From Johnsonella ignava ATCC 51276 (GTDB taxonomy: Bacteria; Bacillota; Clostridia; Lachnospirales; Lachnospiraceae), in contig NZ_JH378830.1 in NCBI RefSeq assembly GCF_000235445.1, positions 156,967 to 220,966 of the forward strand: a stretch of 64,000 nt of DNA, read 5' to 3'. The stretch's first letter is position 1, and every line of letters begins with the position of its first letter. The translations under genes were made by a program, and so were the position numbers. Shown here one piece after another: positions 18,149 to 27,399 of the stretch. The notes below the pieces were generated by a model. It ran no database searches, was not told the DNA's origin, and saw nothing but the letters and a program-made list of their open reading frames with translations.

Positions 18149-19036
18149 ATGAAGGAAATTCAAACACCGCGTTCAGGAGAGATATATATGGGGTCTGACA
18201 AGGGACTTTATCAGATAGTCTGTACTGCCATAGATGCTTCAAGTATGCAGAAACTTATCATTTTTCAGGAATTGCAGGGAGGCTTCAATACATATGCCCT
18301 TGCAGATGAGAGGTTTAATTCCTCAACTACACAAAAAAACGGTGTAAAAGCCCCTATGTTTAAAAAGGTATTTGTAAATCAAGACGGCAGCATTGAAGAA
18401 AATATCGAAGAAGATGCTGTTAAAAGCGAAAGTTTTTCACACAGTTATACCGGTATCAATTCAGATAAAACTGCTGCTGCAGACTCTAACATATCTCAGG
18501 CTGATAAGTCTCAAGATTATTTCAAAAGTACTTTTGGAGCTGTAAGCATCAAAAAGGCTGAGTCAGGTGAAGAAGGAAGCAATGAAGATAATCCTGATAA
18601 TTCAGGCAAATATGAATTTTCAGATAAAACCGGCAGAAAGCTTGTTTTAGGAAGAACGGATCATAACGATTTATCGGACAAGGATGCTTCAGATACCTTT
18701 AATGATAATAAGGATAAGAGCGGTGTACAGGGCAGTAAGACGGAGGATTCATTTTATAAAATTAAGGAATTTGATGAACTTGAGGATGATAAAGCTGTAG
18801 ACAAAAAAGATGATAAAGAAGAGTATTCAAGGGAACTTATGATAAAGTTTTTTGATGCAAAGACTGATATCGAAAGAAAGCAGCTGCTTCAAAATAATAA
18901 ACTTAAGATTACTCAAAATGATCTTAATGTGATATATGAAGCCTTTGAAATACCTCCATTTGATGGTGGTAAAATATTTCAGATAGAATGTCTTATATCA
19001 TATCTTGATACAAGGATGAAGTTTGAAGGTTCATGA
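18149..19036 (+). CDS. DUF1653-like N-terminal domain protein with acidic linker
   Basis: A 295-residue protein. Residues about 6-60 (GEIYMGSDKGLYQIVCTAID...IFQELQGGFNTYA) resemble the DUF1653 domain, a short beta-barrel-like module. Residues about 80-225 form a highly charged, Asp/Ser/Lys-rich, probably disordered linker. The last 65 residues (SRELMIKFFDAKTDIERKQL onward) form a predicted helical module. No signal peptide is seen, so it is probably cytosolic. Function is unknown. A strong AGGAGGG site lies 5 bases before the ATG, behind the structured leader. It is 69 bases upstream of uvrC and may be co-transcribed with it. Confidence 0.6.
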   Translation: MKEIQTPRSGEIYMGSDKGLYQIVCTAIDASSMQKLIIFQELQGGFNTYALADERFNSSTTQKNGVKAPMFKKVFVNQDGSIEENIEEDAVKSESFSHSYTGINSDKTAAADSNISQADKSQDYFKSTFGAVSIKKAESGEEGSNEDNPDNSGKYEFSDKTGRKLVLGRTDHNDLSDKDASDTFNDNKDKSGVQGSKTEDSFYKIKEFDELEDDKAVDKKDDKEEYSRELMIKFFDAKTDIERKQLLQNNKLKITQNDLNVIYEAFEIPPFDGGKIFQIECLISYLDTRMKFEGS

Positions 19037-19105
19037 TTTATGCAGAAGTATATGCATTTAAGTTTATAAAAAGCCGATACATATATGTTTGGAGAAAAAT
19101 AATAT

Positions 19106-20941
19106 ATGGCATTTATTATAGAAGATGAATTAAGGAAACTCCCGGCTTCGCCGGGGGTTTATATTATGCATGACAAAAAAGATGATATACTTTATGTGGG
19201 AAAAGCCGTATCACTTAAAAATAGGGTTAGACAGTATTTTCAGTCAAGTCGGGGCAAAAGTACTAAAATCATGCAGATGGTTTCAAAGATACACAGATTT
19301 GAGTATATAGTTACGGATTCGGAACTTGAAGCACTGGTTCTTGAAAATAATCTTATAAAAGAACATAGACCTCGTTATAATACTATGCTTAAGGATGATA
19401 AAACATATCCGTATATAAAATTTACTGTTAGTGAAGATTATCCGAGAATTATGCTTACAAGAAAGCTGAAAAAGGATAAAGCAAAGTATTTCGGTCCCTT
19501 TACAAGTTCAACGGCAGTAAATAATACACTTGATTTTTTAAGAAAAACATTCAGGATAAGAAATTGCAGCAGAAATCTGCCAAAAGATATAAGAAAGCAG
19601 CGGGCATGCCTTGATTATTATATACATCAATGTGATGCGCCATGTCAGGGTTTTGTTTCAAAAGATGACTATAATAAACAGGTATCTCTTGCACTTGAAT
19701 TTCTAAACGGTAATTATAAAAAATTGACTGATGAAATACAAAAGCAGATGAATGAAGCCTCACAACAGTTTAAATATGAGGAGGCTGCACAGCTTAGGGA
19801 TTTGCTTAACAGCCTGCTGCATGTAACACAGAAGCAGAAAATAAGCTCCGAGAGTATGGAGGATAGAGATATAATAGCTCTTGCAAAAGATGAAGAAGAT
19901 GTACTTGTACAGATTTTTTTTATAAGAGACGGTAAAATGGTTGGAAGGGAACATCATTATGTACAGGTAAGTATAGATGATGAAAATCCATATATACTTG
20001 AAAGTTTTGTAAAGCAATTTTATGCAGGAACTCCCTTTTTGCCTAAAGAGCTCTGGCTCCAATATGCACTTCCCGATGAGGAACTTATATCAAACTGGCT
20101 TTCACAAAAAAGAAGGACAAAGGTCAGGCTTTTAGTTCCTAAAAAAGGTAATAAAGAAAAGATGATAGAACTTGCATATAAAAATGCGGAACTGATTTTA
20201 AGCCGTGATAAAGAGAAATTGAGGCGTGAGCAGCTTAAAACTACAGGTGCTTTAAATGAGATTGAAAAGCTTCTTGGAATTTCAAATATAAAGAGAATTG
20301 AATCATTTGATATAAGTAATATAAGCGGAGCACAATCAGTCGGTTCAATGGTTGTGTATGAAGACGGAAAGCCGAAGAGAAATGATTACAGAAAATTTAA
20401 AATTAAAAGTGTTTCAGGTCCTGACGATTATGCTTCAATGCGTGAAGTTCTTTACAGGAGGTTTACACATGAAAGCAGATATTCTAAAACTGATTCGGGT
20501 TTTGCAGTTTTACCTGATCTTATAATGATGGACGGCGGTAAAGGACAGGTAGGTGCAGCACTTGAGGTTTTAGAGGATCTTGGTATAGAATTGCCTGTAT
20601 GCGGTATGGTCAAAGATGACAAACACCGTACTGACAGGCTTTATTTTAAAGGCAGCGAACTGGAACTTAAGACCAGAACCGAGGCTTTTAAGCTTATAAC
20701 CAGAATACAGGATGAAGTACACAGGTTTGCAATAGAATATCACAGAAGTCTAAGATCAAAAACCCAGGTAAAGTCAATACTTGATGATATAAACGGTATA
20801 GGTGCGGTAAGACGCAAAGCTTTGATGAAACATTTTAAGAATATAGAGTCTATAAAAAATGCGGATTTGTCAGAGCTGAAGGAAGTTTCAGGCATGGATT
20901 CAAAATCGGCACAGTCTGTATATGATTTTTTTCGTAAATAA
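19106..20941 (+). CDS. uvrC: Excinuclease ABC subunit C
   Basis: A 611-residue UvrC, the nuclease that makes both incisions around DNA lesions after UvrA2B loading. It has an N-terminal GIY-YIG domain (GVYIM...LYVGKA, about 17-36), a Cys-containing region ([16 protein letters not shown]) and a UVR motif ([13 protein letters not shown], about 225). An RNase H-like 3' nuclease domain follows ([19 protein letters not shown] onward, with [11 protein letters not shown]), then tandem helix-hairpin-helix motifs ([24 protein letters not shown]). Length and domain order are normal. It follows the DUF1653-like gene by 69 bases. Confidence 0.97.
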   Translation: MAFIIEDELRKLPASPGVYIMHDKKDDILYVGKAVSLKNRVRQYFQSSRGKSTKIMQMVSKIHRFEYIVTDSELEALVLENNLIKEHRPRYNTMLKDDKTYPYIKFTVSEDYPRIMLTRKLKKDKAKYFGPFTSSTAVNNTLDFLRKTFRIRNCSRNLPKDIRKQRACLDYYIHQCDAPCQGFVSKDDYNKQVSLALEFLNGNYKKLTDEIQKQMNEASQQFKYEEAAQLRDLLNSLLHVTQKQKISSESMEDRDIIALAKDEEDVLVQIFFIRDGKMVGREHHYVQVSIDDENPYILESFVKQFYAGTPFLPKELWLQYALPDEELISNWLSQKRRTKVRLLVPKKGNKEKMIELAYKNAELILSRDKEKLRREQLKTTGALNEIEKLLGISNIKRIESFDISNISGAQSVGSMVVYEDGKPKRNDYRKFKIKSVSGPDDYASMREVLYRRFTHESRYSKTDSGFAVLPDLIMMDGGKGQVGAALEVLEDLGIELPVCGMVKDDKHRTDRLYFKGSELELKTRTEAFKLITRIQDEVHRFAIEYHRSLRSKTQVKSILDDINGIGAVRRKALMKHFKNIESIKNADLSELKEVSGMDSKSAQSVYDFFRK

Positions 20942-21065
20942 AAGAGTTAAAATAAAAGGATCTGATAAAATAAATTTAGGAGAGAGTTAAAATGTTAATA
21001 TATAATATCGGGAAAATAAAAAAACTATTATGGCAGGGGAATATGTACAATACATAAAAGTGCAT

Positions 21066-21096
21066 AAAAATACAAAAGTTGTTAATTTGTATTTTT
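21066..21096 (+). terminator. AT-rich hairpin downstream of uvrC
   Basis: A perfect 11-bp stem AAAAATACAAA (21066-21076) and TTTGTATTTTT (21086-21096), ending in five T. A weak terminator candidate 125 bases after uvrC. The remaining 20942-21304 spacer holds only the promoter of the next gene. Confidence 0.45.
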
Positions 21097-21164
21097 AAAA
21101 AAGTCTGCAAAGCGTTATAAATACCTAATGTTTTATTTTTTTATGCAAGCACAAAAGTATAAAG

Positions 21165-21193
21165 TTGCAAGAATTATAAAAATATGCTATAAT
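21165..21193 (+). promoter_or_regulatory. SigA-type promoter of the amino-acid permease gene
   Basis: TTGCAA (21165-21170), 17-bp spacer, TATAAT (21188-21193). About 110 bases upstream of the ATG. Confidence 0.65.
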
Positions 21194-21304
21194 ACCAAAT
21201 ATCAGCATGTTAAAACACTAACCATTCATACGCATTTAAACTATTCACAAATATCCGTAAAAAAGTTCTACAACTACATAATATAACATCGAAAGGATAT
21301 AATT

Positions 21305-22795
21305 ATGGAAAATATAAGGCATCATGCTAATGTAAAAGAAGAACGATTTGAAAAGGTTTTAAAGGAAAAAGATATTTTTGCAATAGCGTTTGGAGCGATG
21401 ATAGGCTGGGGATGGGTAGTGCTTGTTGGAATATGGGTTAATAAGGCGGGGTCGTTAGGAGCGATGGCAGCGTTTGTGATCGCAGCTGTAATGATTATTT
21501 TTGAAGGACTTATATATGCAGAGCTTACAAGTGCCATGCCTCTTACAGGAGGTGAACAGCAATTCAGTATGAGAGCCATGGGAAAAACAGGCTCATTTAT
21601 ATGCACTTGGGGTCTTATATTAAGTTATATAGGTGTAGCCGCTTTTGAAGCATGTGCTTTACCATCAGTGCTTCAGTATATATTTCCGGGATTTCTTAAA
21701 GGATATATGTATACAATAGCAGGATTTAAAGTCTATGCTTCATGGGTTGCGGTGGGTTCGATTTCAGCTCTGATTTTAACATTTATAAATATAAGAGGTG
21801 TAAAAACGGCAGCAGCTCTTCAAAATGCTCTTACATACATAATTGCCATTATAGGAGTTGCTCTTATAGCACTTTCGGCAGTAAAAGGTCATCCGCATAA
21901 TATGCATCCTTTTTTTGAGGACGGATATAAAGGAGTATTGTCAATAGCCGTCATGACACCGTTTATGTTTTTAGGCTTTGATGTAATTCCTCAGGCTGCA
22001 GAAGAGATAAAGGTTCCGCTTAACAGGATAGGCAGGGTAATAATTTTTTCAATTATAATGGCAGCAATATGGTATATAGCTATAATTTTTGCAGTGTCAA
22101 TGGCAATGAATGCTTCAGAGATGAAGTCGGCTGAACTTGTAACTGCGGATGCCATGAAAAAACTTCTTGACAATAAACAGGCTGCTGCCAATGTTGTAAT
22201 AATAGGCGGAGCTGCGGGGATACTTAGCAGTTGGAATTCATTTTTTATTGGTGGAAGCAGAGCGATTTTTGCTTTGTCTGAAATAAGACTTATACCCGAG
22301 TCGTTTTCAAAACTGCATCCCAAGTTTAATACTCCGTATATATCAGTAATTTTTGTAGGGGTATGTTCTGTTATTGCACCGTTTTTCGGAGAGGAGATGC
22401 TGACATGGCTTACAAATGTCGGAAGTTTCGGAGCAGTGCTTGCATATCTTTTTGTGGCAATATCGTTTATACTTCTCAGGAAAAATGAACCTGAACTTGA
22501 AAGACCGTATAAAGTCAAATATCCGAAACTTGTAGGAACTATGGCAGTTATCCTTACAGGCGGCATGCTTACGCTATATATACCTGGACTTCCTTCAGGT
22601 TTTACAAAAGAGGAGTTTATAATAGCCGGGGGCTGGATAATTTTAGGCGTAGTATGCTATTATACTTCACTTGCAGGTTGGAAGAAAAAGGGATATTCAG
22701 ATGAAGTGCTGTTTGGCAACACTCCCTATTATATAAACAAAAGGAAAAGAGAAAACCAAAAAAGTTCTTTAGATGCGGAAAAGGCTTTTAAGTAG
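21305..22795 (+). CDS. APC-family amino-acid permease
   Basis: A 496-residue secondary transporter of the APC superfamily, with about 12 hydrophobic helices. The first helix carries FGAMIGWGWVVLVG, the broken-helix substrate-binding segment. PLTGGEQQFSMRAMGK follows helix 2, and TPFMFLGFDVIPQAAEEIK marks the helix 6-7 region. The C-terminus is a positively charged cytoplasmic tail. It would import an amino acid, or exchange amino acid and amine, using ion gradients; the substrate cannot be read. GAAAGGA precedes the ATG. It is monocistronic, with its own promoter and a strong hairpin downstream. Confidence 0.9.
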   Translation: MENIRHHANVKEERFEKVLKEKDIFAIAFGAMIGWGWVVLVGIWVNKAGSLGAMAAFVIAAVMIIFEGLIYAELTSAMPLTGGEQQFSMRAMGKTGSFICTWGLILSYIGVAAFEACALPSVLQYIFPGFLKGYMYTIAGFKVYASWVAVGSISALILTFINIRGVKTAAALQNALTYIIAIIGVALIALSAVKGHPHNMHPFFEDGYKGVLSIAVMTPFMFLGFDVIPQAAEEIKVPLNRIGRVIIFSIIMAAIWYIAIIFAVSMAMNASEMKSAELVTADAMKKLLDNKQAAANVVIIGGAAGILSSWNSFFIGGSRAIFALSEIRLIPESFSKLHPKFNTPYISVIFVGVCSVIAPFFGEEMLTWLTNVGSFGAVLAYLFVAISFILLRKNEPELERPYKVKYPKLVGTMAVILTGGMLTLYIPGLPSGFTKEEFIIAGGWIILGVVCYYTSLAGWKKKGYSDEVLFGNTPYYINKRKRENQKSSLDAEKAFK

Positions 22796-22914
22796 TCGTA
22801 TTAAATAGTTTTTATACCAAACAACATGCTGTAGGATTAGTGGATTTTTTATCAAGAACGGTATATTTTTCAAGAACAGTAAAGGATGTTTATACCGGGC
22901 ATGTCAGTTATGAC

Positions 22915-22961
22915 AAACTGTAAACAGGTGGCATATAAAATATGGCACCTGTTTACAGTTT
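22915..22961 (+). terminator. Very stable hairpin after the permease gene
   Basis: A perfect 15-bp stem AACTGTAAACAGGTG (22916-22930) and CACCTGTTTACAGTT (22946-22960), extended by one outer pair. Inside, CATAT and ATATG pair as well across one G-G mismatch. Only a short T tract follows, so it may be an inefficient terminator, a processing site or a small repeat. Confidence 0.5.
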
Positions 22962-23006
22962 AGTTAAAAAATTATATATATGTCTTATTTTTCAAGTGTT
23001 CAAATA

Positions 23007-23035
23007 TTGCTGAAATTCTCTCTTTATGTTATTCT
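23007..23035 (+). promoter_or_regulatory. SigA-type promoter of hprK
   Basis: TTGCTG (23007-23012), 17-bp spacer, TATTCT (23030-23035), about 60 bases upstream of the hprK ATG. Confidence 0.5.
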
Positions 23036-23093
23036 AAAAAGTACGGAAATAAGTATATTTAATATAAAGCTATATATATTACGGAGGTAATTT

Positions 23094-24041
23094 ATGCTTG
23101 GAGTTACAATAACTGAATTTATACAGGAAAAAGAATTAATAAATATGACACCTGAGATAGATACTGATGGTATATTTGTTAAACATCCTGATGTGAACAG
23201 ACCTGCACTGCAGCTTACCGGATTTTTTGAACATTTTGACTCGGAGAGGATACAGATACTGGGGCATGTGGAATATGAATATCTGGGTCAGATGGAAGAA
23301 CTTTCAAGAAAAAATATATTTAATAAGCTGCTTTCATATAAAGTTCCATGTATAGTATATGCACGTGGGCATAAGCCCGATGAGGATGTTTTGGAGTTAT
23401 GTAATTATTATGAGGTTCCATGTCTTGTAAGCGAACAGACAACTTCCGATTTTATGGCTGAGGTTATAAGGTGGCTTAAAGTAAAGCTTGCTCCTGCAAT
23501 CACTATACATGGGGTACTTGTAGATGTATTTGGTGAAGGGGTTCTTATAATGGGCGAAAGCGGTATAGGAAAGAGTGAAGCGGCACTTGAGCTTATAAAG
23601 AGAGGGCACAGGCTTGTATCTGATGATGTAGTTGAGATAAGAAAAGTTTCAGATGCCACTCTTATAGGTACTGCACCTGATATAACAAGACATTTTATAG
23701 AACTCAGGGGGATAGGAATAATAGATGTTAAGGCGCTTTTCGGGGTTGAGAGTGTAAAAGATACACAGCAGATAGATATGGTAATAAAGCTTGAAGATTG
23801 GGATAATGAAAGAATGTATGACAGACTGGGACTTGAAGAAAATTATACTGAATTTTTAGGCAATAAAATAGTCTGTTATACACTTCCAATAAGGCCGGGA
23901 AGAAATCTTGCAGTAATATGTGAGGCGGCATCTGTAAACCACAGACAGAAAAAGATGGGATATAATGCTGCACAGGAGCTTTATAACAGAGTTCAGGCAA
24001 ATATTAATAAAAATGAAAATCCTATAGACAGATTAAAATAA
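23094..24041 (+). CDS. hprK: HPr kinase/phosphorylase
   Basis: A 315-residue bifunctional enzyme that phosphorylates and dephosphorylates Ser46 of HPr and Crh, the central step in Firmicute carbon catabolite control. The N-terminal domain (about 1-125) precedes the catalytic domain with P-loop GESGIGKSE (about 153-161) and the following SDDVVEIRK. The HPrK signature with LRGIGIIDV at about 205 and the C-terminal RPGRNLAVICE are visible. GGAGG lies 7 bases before the ATG. It heads the hprK-murB-rapZ-whiA run, and its probable substrate, the Crh-like protein, lies 3 kb downstream. Confidence 0.97.
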   Translation: MLGVTITEFIQEKELINMTPEIDTDGIFVKHPDVNRPALQLTGFFEHFDSERIQILGHVEYEYLGQMEELSRKNIFNKLLSYKVPCIVYARGHKPDEDVLELCNYYEVPCLVSEQTTSDFMAEVIRWLKVKLAPAITIHGVLVDVFGEGVLIMGESGIGKSEAALELIKRGHRLVSDDVVEIRKVSDATLIGTAPDITRHFIELRGIGIIDVKALFGVESVKDTQQIDMVIKLEDWDNERMYDRLGLEENYTEFLGNKIVCYTLPIRPGRNLAVICEAASVNHRQKKMGYNAAQELYNRVQANINKNENPIDRLK

Positions 24042-24079
24042 TATAAAAATGGTTTTGAGATTTAAACAGAAAAGATTGT

Positions 24080-25000
24080 ATGGAAAATAAAAATAAAATT
24101 TATATAGATGCTATAAAAAAGATTGCAGGAAGCTCAAAACTTCTTAAGGATGAACCTATGTCAAGACATACTACATTCAAAGCAGGAGGCACGGCTGATA
24201 TATATATAGAGGCTGAAAATGAGGAAACCGTAAAAAAAACAGTTGATTTTTGCAGGTTGAACAATATTGATTACTATATAACCGGAAACGGCAGCAATCT
24301 CCTTGTAAGTGATGACGGTTTCAGAGGGCTTATTCTTTCAACGGCAGCACTTAAAGATACTCTTGAAGTAAATGGAGAGTATCTTACATGCAGTGCGGGA
24401 TATACGCTTGCCGTTGCTGCAAATAAAGCGGCAGAGAATGGACTGGGCGGCATGGAATTTGCTTCAGGTATCCCCGGAAGTGTAGGGGGTGCTGTGTTTA
24501 TGAATGCAGGTGCTTATGGAAGTGAAATAGAAAATATACTACAGAGTGTAAGATTGCTGGAAGCAGATGGAACTATAAGAACGGCAGATGCCTGTGAACT
24601 TGAGTTGTCTTACAGAAGCAGCAATATAGGAGCTTTATCAAGAGTAATACTTAGAGCGGATTTTAAACTAAAAAAGGGTGATAAAGCTCTAATATCCGAG
24701 AAGATGGCTGAATTAAATTTAAAAAGAAGGACTAAACAGCCTCTTGATTATCCAAGCGCCGGTTCCACTTTTAAAAGGCCTGACGGATATTTTGCAGGAG
24801 CTCTTATAGAAAAGGCGGGGCTTAAAGGATTTAGTATAGGCGGGGCACAAGTTTCTGAAAAACACTGCGGTTTTGTTATAAATAAAGGAAATGCCACTTC
24901 CAGTGATATATTCAATCTTATAAAACATATACAAAAAACTGTTCTTATAAATTCAGGTGTGGAGCTTACTCCTGAGATAAGACTTGTTGGAAAATTTTAA
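24080..25000 (+). CDS. murB: UDP-N-acetylenolpyruvoylglucosamine reductase
   Basis: A 306-residue FAD enzyme that reduces UDP-GlcNAc-enolpyruvate to UDP-MurNAc in peptidoglycan precursor synthesis. Visible are HTTFKAGG near the N-terminus, the FAD-binding TGNGSNLLVSDDG (about 77-89), GMEFASGIPGSVGGAVFMNA, YRSS, and the catalytic serine segment AGSTFKRP. The C-terminus has GGAQVSEKHCGFVIN, and the protein is of the short type II form. The ATG has only a weak ribosome binding site 38 bases after hprK, so coupling to hprK translation is likely. Confidence 0.96.
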   Translation: MENKNKIYIDAIKKIAGSSKLLKDEPMSRHTTFKAGGTADIYIEAENEETVKKTVDFCRLNNIDYYITGNGSNLLVSDDGFRGLILSTAALKDTLEVNGEYLTCSAGYTLAVAANKAAENGLGGMEFASGIPGSVGGAVFMNAGAYGSEIENILQSVRLLEADGTIRTADACELELSYRSSNIGALSRVILRADFKLKKGDKALISEKMAELNLKRRTKQPLDYPSAGSTFKRPDGYFAGALIEKAGLKGFSIGGAQVSEKHCGFVINKGNATSSDIFNLIKHIQKTVLINSGVELTPEIRLVGKF

Positions 25001-25054
25001 TAATATTTATAATTTGTGATAAAAGCGGTATTTATATGATTATAAGGAGGCTTA

Positions 25055-25948
25055 ATGAAGTTTATTATAGTAACCGGGATGAGCGGTTCGGGAAAGACCG
25101 TAACTTTAAAACTGCTTGAAGATTATGGCTATTATTGTGCAGATAACCTTCCTGTTGAGCTTATAGGAAAATTTGTTGAACTGCTTAACAGTTCTTTTAT
25201 AGGGAATATGGGACCGGCGGGAAGTAGAGGTGCAGCCATAGGCATAGATATAAGGAGCAGTGTAAATCTGTTATGTATAGAAAATGTATTTAATGAACTT
25301 GATGCAAAACATATAGATTATAAGGTGTTATATCTTGATGCAGATACAAAAGCACTTATAAAAAGATATAAAGAAACCAGACGTTCACATCCTCTTGCAA
25401 GAAATGACAGGCTTGAGACAGGTATTGAAAAAGAACGTATTGAGCTGAAGTTTTTAAAAGAAAGAGCTGATTATGTAATAGATACAAGCAGGTTTTTATC
25501 AAAAGATCTGAGAGCCGAGCTGATACGGATTTTTATAGATAATAAGTCATATACTAAATTGTTTGTAAATATACTTTCATTCGGTTTTATGTATGGGATA
25601 CCCGATGATGCAGATCTTGTTTTTGATGTAAGATTTCTGCCGAATCCTTTTTATGAGGAAGATTTAAGGCTTAAAACCGGCGAAGATGAGGAAGTGAAGA
25701 AGTATGTATTTTCGGAAGGTTCTGCATATATTTTTCTGACAAAATTAAATGATATAATAACTTTTTTATTGCCATTATATATAAAGGAGGGTAAAAGTCA
25801 GCTTGTAATAGCTATAGGATGTACAGGTGGTCAACATAGATCGGTAGCAATTGCTACTAGTCTGTCAGAATATATATCTTCAATGAAAGATTTAGGCGTA
25901 AAACTTGAACACAGAGACATACATAGGAATATATCAAGGCTGAGTTGA
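25055..25948 (+). CDS. rapZ: RapZ/YvcJ-family RNase adapter, P-loop protein
   Basis: A 297-residue P-loop ATPase. The Walker A GMSGSGKT (8-15) and the C-terminal GCTGGQHRSVAIA segment define the RapZ/YvcJ family. In E. coli RapZ controls GlmS via small-RNA decay; in Bacillus YvcJ is a nucleotide-binding protein linked to competence and cell-wall metabolism. Its neighbours murB and whiA fit the conserved Firmicute cluster. AAGGAGG precedes the ATG. No glmR/yvcK gene lies between rapZ and whiA, unlike in B. subtilis. Confidence 0.95.
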   Translation: MKFIIVTGMSGSGKTVTLKLLEDYGYYCADNLPVELIGKFVELLNSSFIGNMGPAGSRGAAIGIDIRSSVNLLCIENVFNELDAKHIDYKVLYLDADTKALIKRYKETRRSHPLARNDRLETGIEKERIELKFLKERADYVIDTSRFLSKDLRAELIRIFIDNKSYTKLFVNILSFGFMYGIPDDADLVFDVRFLPNPFYEEDLRLKTGEDEEVKKYVFSEGSAYIFLTKLNDIITFLLPLYIKEGKSQLVIAIGCTGGQHRSVAIATSLSEYISSMKDLGVKLEHRDIHRNISRLS

Positions 25949-25951
25949 AAA

Positions 25952-26908
25952 ATGTCGTATTCATCAGATGTGAAACATGAGCTTGCAAGAGTTATTTCAT
26001 CCGGCAGACATTGCAGACTTGCCGAACTTTCCGCTTTAATAAGCCTTTTAGGGACTGTTAAAAAAGAGGAAGATGACAGGATTGCCTTAAAAATATCATA
26101 CGATAATGCAACTTTAATCAGAAAATGCTTTACATTATTGAGAAAAACATATAATATAATAGTAGACATCATTATAAATAAGTCTACAAATCCTAATAGA
26201 AAACATATGTATTCTATTATCATTAAAAATGACAATATAGCCCGTATGGTATTAGATTCTGTAAAACTCACATATAATGATGCTATTGAGCAAAAATATC
26301 TGTTTATAACAGATAATATGCTACTCAAAAATTCATGTTGTAAGCGTGCTTTTATACGTGGAGCATTTCTCTCATCAGGTTCGCTTTCCGACCCTGAAAA
26401 AGCATATCATTTTGAAATTGTTTTACCTGATATGAACAGGGCTGTTCTTATAAAGGATATAATGGTTTCGCTTGGAACCGATGCGAAGATTGTCAGCAGA
26501 AAAAATTCATATGTAGTATATCTGAAAGAGAGTGAGCAGATATCAAATATGCTTGGTCTTATGGAGGCAGGCAATGCACTTATGGATTTTGAAAATACCA
26601 GAATACTTAAAGGTATGAGAAATGAAATTAATCGCAAGGTAAACTGTGAAGCAGCTAATATTAATAAAACAGTATCCGCTTCTATGAGACAGGTAAAGGA
26701 TATAGAACTTATAAGAGATACTATCGGTCTTGAGGGACTGCCGCCTGGGCTTAGGGAAACGGCACATTTAAGGCTTGAATATCCTGAAGCGAATCTTAAA
26801 GAGCTTGGAGAATATCTAACTCCCGCTGTGGGAAAAAGCGGTATGAATCATAGGCTTAGAAAGCTGTCGCAGATAGCACAAGATATAGAAACAGACAGCA
26901 CAGGATAG
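25952..26908 (+). CDS. whiA: DNA-binding protein WhiA
   Basis: A 318-residue WhiA. An N-terminal and central LAGLIDADG-type homing-endonuclease fold (AFIRGAFLSSGSLSDPEKAYH at about 131-151) is followed by a C-terminal helix-turn-helix domain (LRLEYPEANLKELGEYL...VGKSGMNHRLRKL). It binds DNA and affects sporulation or cell division in other Gram-positive bacteria. The ATG is 4 bases after the rapZ stop, which suggests translational coupling. Full length. Confidence 0.95.
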   Translation: MSYSSDVKHELARVISSGRHCRLAELSALISLLGTVKKEEDDRIALKISYDNATLIRKCFTLLRKTYNIIVDIIINKSTNPNRKHMYSIIIKNDNIARMVLDSVKLTYNDAIEQKYLFITDNMLLKNSCCKRAFIRGAFLSSGSLSDPEKAYHFEIVLPDMNRAVLIKDIMVSLGTDAKIVSRKNSYVVYLKESEQISNMLGLMEAGNALMDFENTRILKGMRNEINRKVNCEAANINKTVSASMRQVKDIELIRDTIGLEGLPPGLRETAHLRLEYPEANLKELGEYLTPAVGKSGMNHRLRKLSQIAQDIETDSTG

Positions 26909-27011
26909 AAAAACGGAATGTAAACAGCTTCGCTGAAAAGTGTATTTTTGAGTGATTACATTGGTTTTATGCTATAAATTCAGTTGTAAAGGTATTTGAG
27001 GAGAAGACAAG

Positions 27012-27272
27012 ATGATTAAGAAAACTATCACACCGGGACATAATTTTGGTTCAGAAGCAAAGCCGGTTGCTATGCTTGTACAGCTGGCAAGCCGCTTTAA
27101 AAGCAGCATATATATTGAAAGCGAAGATGCCAAGGTGAATGCAAAAAGTATAATGGGTATGATGACACTGGCATTAAAATCAGGCAATGCCATCACAGTG
27201 ATTGCAGAAGGTGATGATGAACATACTGCATTACAGGGTATTGAAGATTATTTATGTGAGGCTGCGGGCTAA
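27012..27272 (+). CDS. crh: Crh-like HPr paralogue lacking the PTS histidine
   Basis: An 86-residue HPr-fold protein that aligns without gaps to Bacillus HPr through residue 50. Ser46 sits in the conserved KSIMG context, the site phosphorylated by HPr kinase. The PTS active-site motif GIHARPA reads GSEAKPV: His15 is Glu15 and Arg17 is Lys17. It therefore cannot accept phosphate from enzyme I at His15 and should act as a regulator, like B. subtilis Crh, which has Gln15. Position after rapZ and whiA matches that of crh in Bacillus. GAGGAG precedes the ATG. The gene name is used by analogy. Confidence 0.8.
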   Translation: MIKKTITPGHNFGSEAKPVAMLVQLASRFKSSIYIESEDAKVNAKSIMGMMTLALKSGNAITVIAEGDDEHTALQGIEDYLCEAAG

Positions 27273-27302
27273 GCGGAGTATATATTACTATTATTAAACT
27301 TA

Positions 27303-27340
27303 AGGGCGGAGGGCTTTTAAAAAGCCGTACCGTCCATTTC
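27303..27340 (+). terminator. Hairpin terminator candidate after the Crh-like gene
   Basis: GGGCGGAGGGCTTTT pairs with AAAAGCCGTACCGTCC (27304-27335), giving a GGCTTTT/AAAAGCC core with a GGCGG/CCGTCC outer part. A short T-rich stretch follows. It separates the HPr-like gene from the dnaE promoter. Confidence 0.5.
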
Positions 27341-27347
27341 TTTATTG

Positions 27348-27356
27348 TGGTATAAT
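27348..27356 (+). promoter_or_regulatory. Extended -10 promoter of dnaE
   Basis: TGGTATAAT at 27348-27356, 44 bases upstream of the GTG start. No good -35 is seen, which is typical of extended -10 promoters. Confidence 0.5.
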
Positions 27357-27399
27357 GGTTATCTGAAATTTTCAAGTTTAAATAAATGGAGGTTTTAAA

